Origin: an uncultured Pseudomonadota bacterium
Lineage (GTDB): Bacteria > Pseudomonadota > Gammaproteobacteria > Burkholderiales > Thiobacillaceae
DNA: 6,369 bases
Direction: 5' to 3'
NCBI GenBank assembly: GCA_903883985.1
Contig: CAISDD010000147.1
Location: 1 to 6,369, forward strand
This document shows, in pieces, positions 4,699 through 6,369 of the stretch (position 1 is its first letter; every line of letters begins with the position of its first letter). The translations under genes were made by a program, and so were the position numbers. The notes under the pieces are model-generated. The model did not search any database. It was not told the origin of the DNA and saw only the letters and a program-made list of their open reading frames with translations.

Positions 4699-5043
4699 GC
4701 AAGACCCCTCGGAATTTCAAAGTTTGGGACGCGCGCCATTCTAACCGGACAAGGCCATGCCTGCCTCACGGTCAATCTGTCCCGCCGGCGTGAAACCGGT
4801 GCAAATTGGGCGGGCAGAGATAATTGTGTGGGCCGGTCGTGGCCAGGTGCGCCTATCCCGTCACGGCGTGGCTGTCGGCATCAGTCTGAGTCAGATACAC
4901 CGCGTCTATTCGTTCATAAGAACTTTCGATTGGCCTGACGTCGCGATGACCAGAGCTTTGCGAGTACCATTCGCGCCTCTTTGGCGGCGCGTCTGTAGCC
5001 CCGCCATGCTGATTTTCAAAGTCTTCACCCTCGGAGGCGATAC
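4699..5043. promoter_or_regulatory. Divergent intergenic region between the pcm-like operon and qmoA
   Basis: These 345 bp must hold the promoters of both transcription units. On the minus strand TAGAAT (plus-strand 4738-4743) is a possible -10 for the methyltransferase operon, without a good -35 at normal spacing. TCTGA-G-TCAGA (4885-4895) is a perfect 11-bp palindrome about 150 bp before qmoA and may be an operator. CCCGCC / GGCGGG (4781-4786, 4809-4814) is a weak inverted repeat. GGAGG (5033-5037), 6 nt before the qmoA ATG, is its ribosome-binding site. No convincing gene lies here; short open frames read into the flanking genes in other phases. Confidence 0.5.
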
Positions 5044-6327
5044 ATGACGTCTGTAGTGGCGACCAACCAGACCATTCTGGTCGTGGGCGGCGGCATTTCC
5101 GGCATGACGGCGGCGCTCGAAGCGGCCGAAACCGGAAAGCAAGTCGTGCTGGTGGAAAATAACCCCTACCTGGGCGGGCGTACCGTTCAGCTCTACCGGT
5201 ATTTCCCAAAAATGTGCCATCCCACCTGCGGCCTGGAGATCAACCTGCGCCGTTTGAAGGCGAACCCGCGCATCCAGGTGCTCACCCTGGCGGAAGTGAC
5301 CGGCATCTCCGGCGGCAAAGGGGCTTACAGCGTTTCTATAAAGCTGAAGCCGCGTCACGTGAACACCAACTGCACGGCCTGCGGCGAATGCGGGCGGGCG
5401 GTGCAGACCGAGATTGCCGACGAGTTCAACTACAACCTGGGCAAGATCAAGGCGGCCTACCTGCCATCTTCCATGGCTTACCCGCAGCGCTATGTGATTG
5501 ATCCCTCCATCATCGGCACTGCCGATGCGCAGCGCGCGAAGGCGGCCTGCAAGTACGATGCCGTCGATCTGGAGCAGCAGGAAGAAGTCATCAGCCTCAA
5601 CGCCGGCGCCATCGTCTGGGCCACCGGCTGGCAGCCCTACGCCGCCGAGAAGATCGTCTATTACGGCTATGATCGCTTTGCCAACGTCATCACCAACGTT
5701 GAATTCGAGCGTCTGGCCGACCCGTCAGGCCCCACCGGCGGCAAGATACTGCGCCCGTCGGATGGCAAGGAGGCGAAGAACGTCGCCTTCATCCAGTGCG
5801 CCGGTTCGCGTGACGAAAACCATCTGCGCCACTGTTCGCGCTTCTGCTGCATGGCCTCACTCAAGCAGACGCATTACGTGCAGGAGGCGTTTGGCGACGC
5901 CGGCCGGTCCACGATCTATTACATCGATATACGTGCCATCGACCGCTTCGAGGACTTCTACCAAAAGGTGAAGGCCAACCCAAACGTGTCCTTTGTGAAG
6001 TCCAAGGTCGCGCGCATCACCGAAGACAAGGCCGGCAACCCCGTGTGCAACGGCGTCAACGTCGAAGGCTACAAGCGCTACGCGACTGCGCATGACTTGG
6101 TCGTGCTCGCCGTCGGCATGGAGCCCGCCGTCAAGGGCATGGATATTCCAGGGGAAGTCATGTCTGACTCCTCCGGCTTCATCATGGCTGATCCGGCCAA
6201 TGCCGGCATCTTCGGCGCTGGCTGCGCTACCAATGCTCTGGATGTGAACCGCGCCGTACAAAGCGCGACCGCGGCCGCACTGCGTGCCATCCAGGTCGTC
6301 AACAAAGTCGCCCGTGCGGAGGCTTGA
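5044..6327 (+). CDS. qmoA: QmoA, FAD subunit of quinone-interacting membrane-bound oxidoreductase
   Basis: This 427-residue HdrA-like flavoprotein is the expected length for QmoA, shorter than methanogen HdrA. ILVVGGGISGMTAALEAAE (11-29) is the FAD dinucleotide-binding fold and NPYLGGRT (40-47) its second part. CHPTCGLE (58-65) follows. NCTACGECGRAV (109-120) is a ferredoxin-like run with only three cysteines. The HdrA-type cluster CAGSRD (252-256) with HCSRFCCM (263-270) supplies four cysteines: 252, 264, 268 and 269. The end, IFGAGCATNALDVN (389-402), closes the FAD site. With QmoB and QmoC it connects APS reductase (AprBA) to the quinone pool; in sulfur oxidisers it is thought to take electrons from sulfite oxidation to APS. 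GGAGG lies 6 nt before the ATG. qmoB begins 5 nt after the stop. aprBA is not immediately upstream. No sign of damage. Confidence 0.92.
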   Translation: MTSVVATNQTILVVGGGISGMTAALEAAETGKQVVLVENNPYLGGRTVQLYRYFPKMCHPTCGLEINLRRLKANPRIQVLTLAEVTGISGGKGAYSVSIKLKPRHVNTNCTACGECGRAVQTEIADEFNYNLGKIKAAYLPSSMAYPQRYVIDPSIIGTADAQRAKAACKYDAVDLEQQEEVISLNAGAIVWATGWQPYAAEKIVYYGYDRFANVITNVEFERLADPSGPTGGKILRPSDGKEAKNVAFIQCAGSRDENHLRHCSRFCCMASLKQTHYVQEAFGDAGRSTIYYIDIRAIDRFEDFYQKVKANPNVSFVKSKVARITEDKAGNPVCNGVNVEGYKRYATAHDLVVLAVGMEPAVKGMDIPGEVMSDSSGFIMADPANAGIFGAGCATNALDVNRAVQSATAAALRAIQVVNKVARAEA

Positions 6328-6332
6328 GAAAA

Positions 6333-6369
6333 ATGGCTGAAACCAAAACCGCTGCATATATCTGCAAGG
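6333..6369 (+). CDS. qmoB: QmoB, N-terminal start only (cut by window end)
   Basis: An ATG 5 nt after the qmoA stop begins MAETKTAAYICK and runs off the window. QmoB proteins open with a similar 'K.A.YIC.GCGIG' strand, the start of an HdrA/HdrD-like flavin and iron-sulfur subunit. GGAGG at 6318-6322, inside the last qmoA codons, is its ribosome site with a rather long 10-nt spacing. Identity rests on 12 residues plus the fixed qmoABC gene order. Confidence 0.75.
   Translation, partial: MAETKTAAYICK

Noticed and set aside
4757..5047. 96-codon plus-strand open frame before qmoA
   Set aside because: No domain and no ribosome site; it overlaps the qmoA start by four bases and occupies the expected promoter region.
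5857..6357. 166-codon minus-strand open frame opposite qmoA
   Set aside because: Antisense shadow of a well-conserved flavoprotein gene.
1..6369. CRISPR array
   Set aside because: No regularly spaced 25-40 bp repeats; the only long repeat is the two-copy 67-bp duplication.

Overview
The window looks like chromosomal DNA from a moderately GC-rich betaproteobacterial sulfur oxidiser (the Thiobacillus / Sulfuricella / Sulfuritalea range is an inference). Two things point there. The right end carries qmoA and the first codons of qmoB, whose products link APS reductase to the quinone pool. The middle carries a pcm-like methyltransferase / rhodanese / TolC operon of a type I recall from Betaproteobacteria. 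The genus cannot be fixed from sequence alone.

Layout. (1) Positions 1-843 are a scrambled accessory segment: a 51-codon fragment of a REP-associated (Y1, IS200-like) transposase, a REP-like hairpin, then a second near-identical copy of the transposase's first 67 bp. That second copy is fused in frame to what looks like the C-terminus of a SNF2-type helicase, probably DrmD-like (DISARM defence). (2) Positions 912-1554 hold an apparently intact type II toxin-antitoxin pair, toxin first, with a RelE/HigB-type toxin and a NadS/HigA-type HTH antitoxin. A GCGTA inverted-repeat operator candidate lies in front, and degenerate 17-bp direct repeats flank the module. (3) Positions 1555-2403 have no convincing gene but much structure: a TTGCTGCA hairpin followed by three CGGTA words at exact 10-bp spacing, a cluster of GTGTTCAC half-sites wrapped around a plausible sigma-70 promoter, and a GTAG-headed REP-like palindrome. 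(4) Positions 4698 to 2404 (minus strand) are a tight three-gene operon: PIMT-like methyltransferase, single-domain rhodanese and a TolC-family outer membrane channel. (5) Positions 4699-5043 are the divergent intergenic region. (6) Positions 5044-6369 hold qmoA and the start of qmoB on the plus strand.

How it fits together. The right 60% is housekeeping and energy metabolism: QmoA/B pass electrons between AprBA and quinone during sulfite/APS chemistry, and the divergent operon supplies envelope export plus two small enzymes. The left 40% is an accessory patch lying downstream of tolC, a mix of transposase debris, defence-gene debris and a TA module, as is usual at a decaying defence or mobile hotspot. 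I do not see a complete new system. The most unusual items are the in-frame transposase-helicase chimera and the orphan operator/promoter array at 1918-2007, which has no recognisable gene to control.
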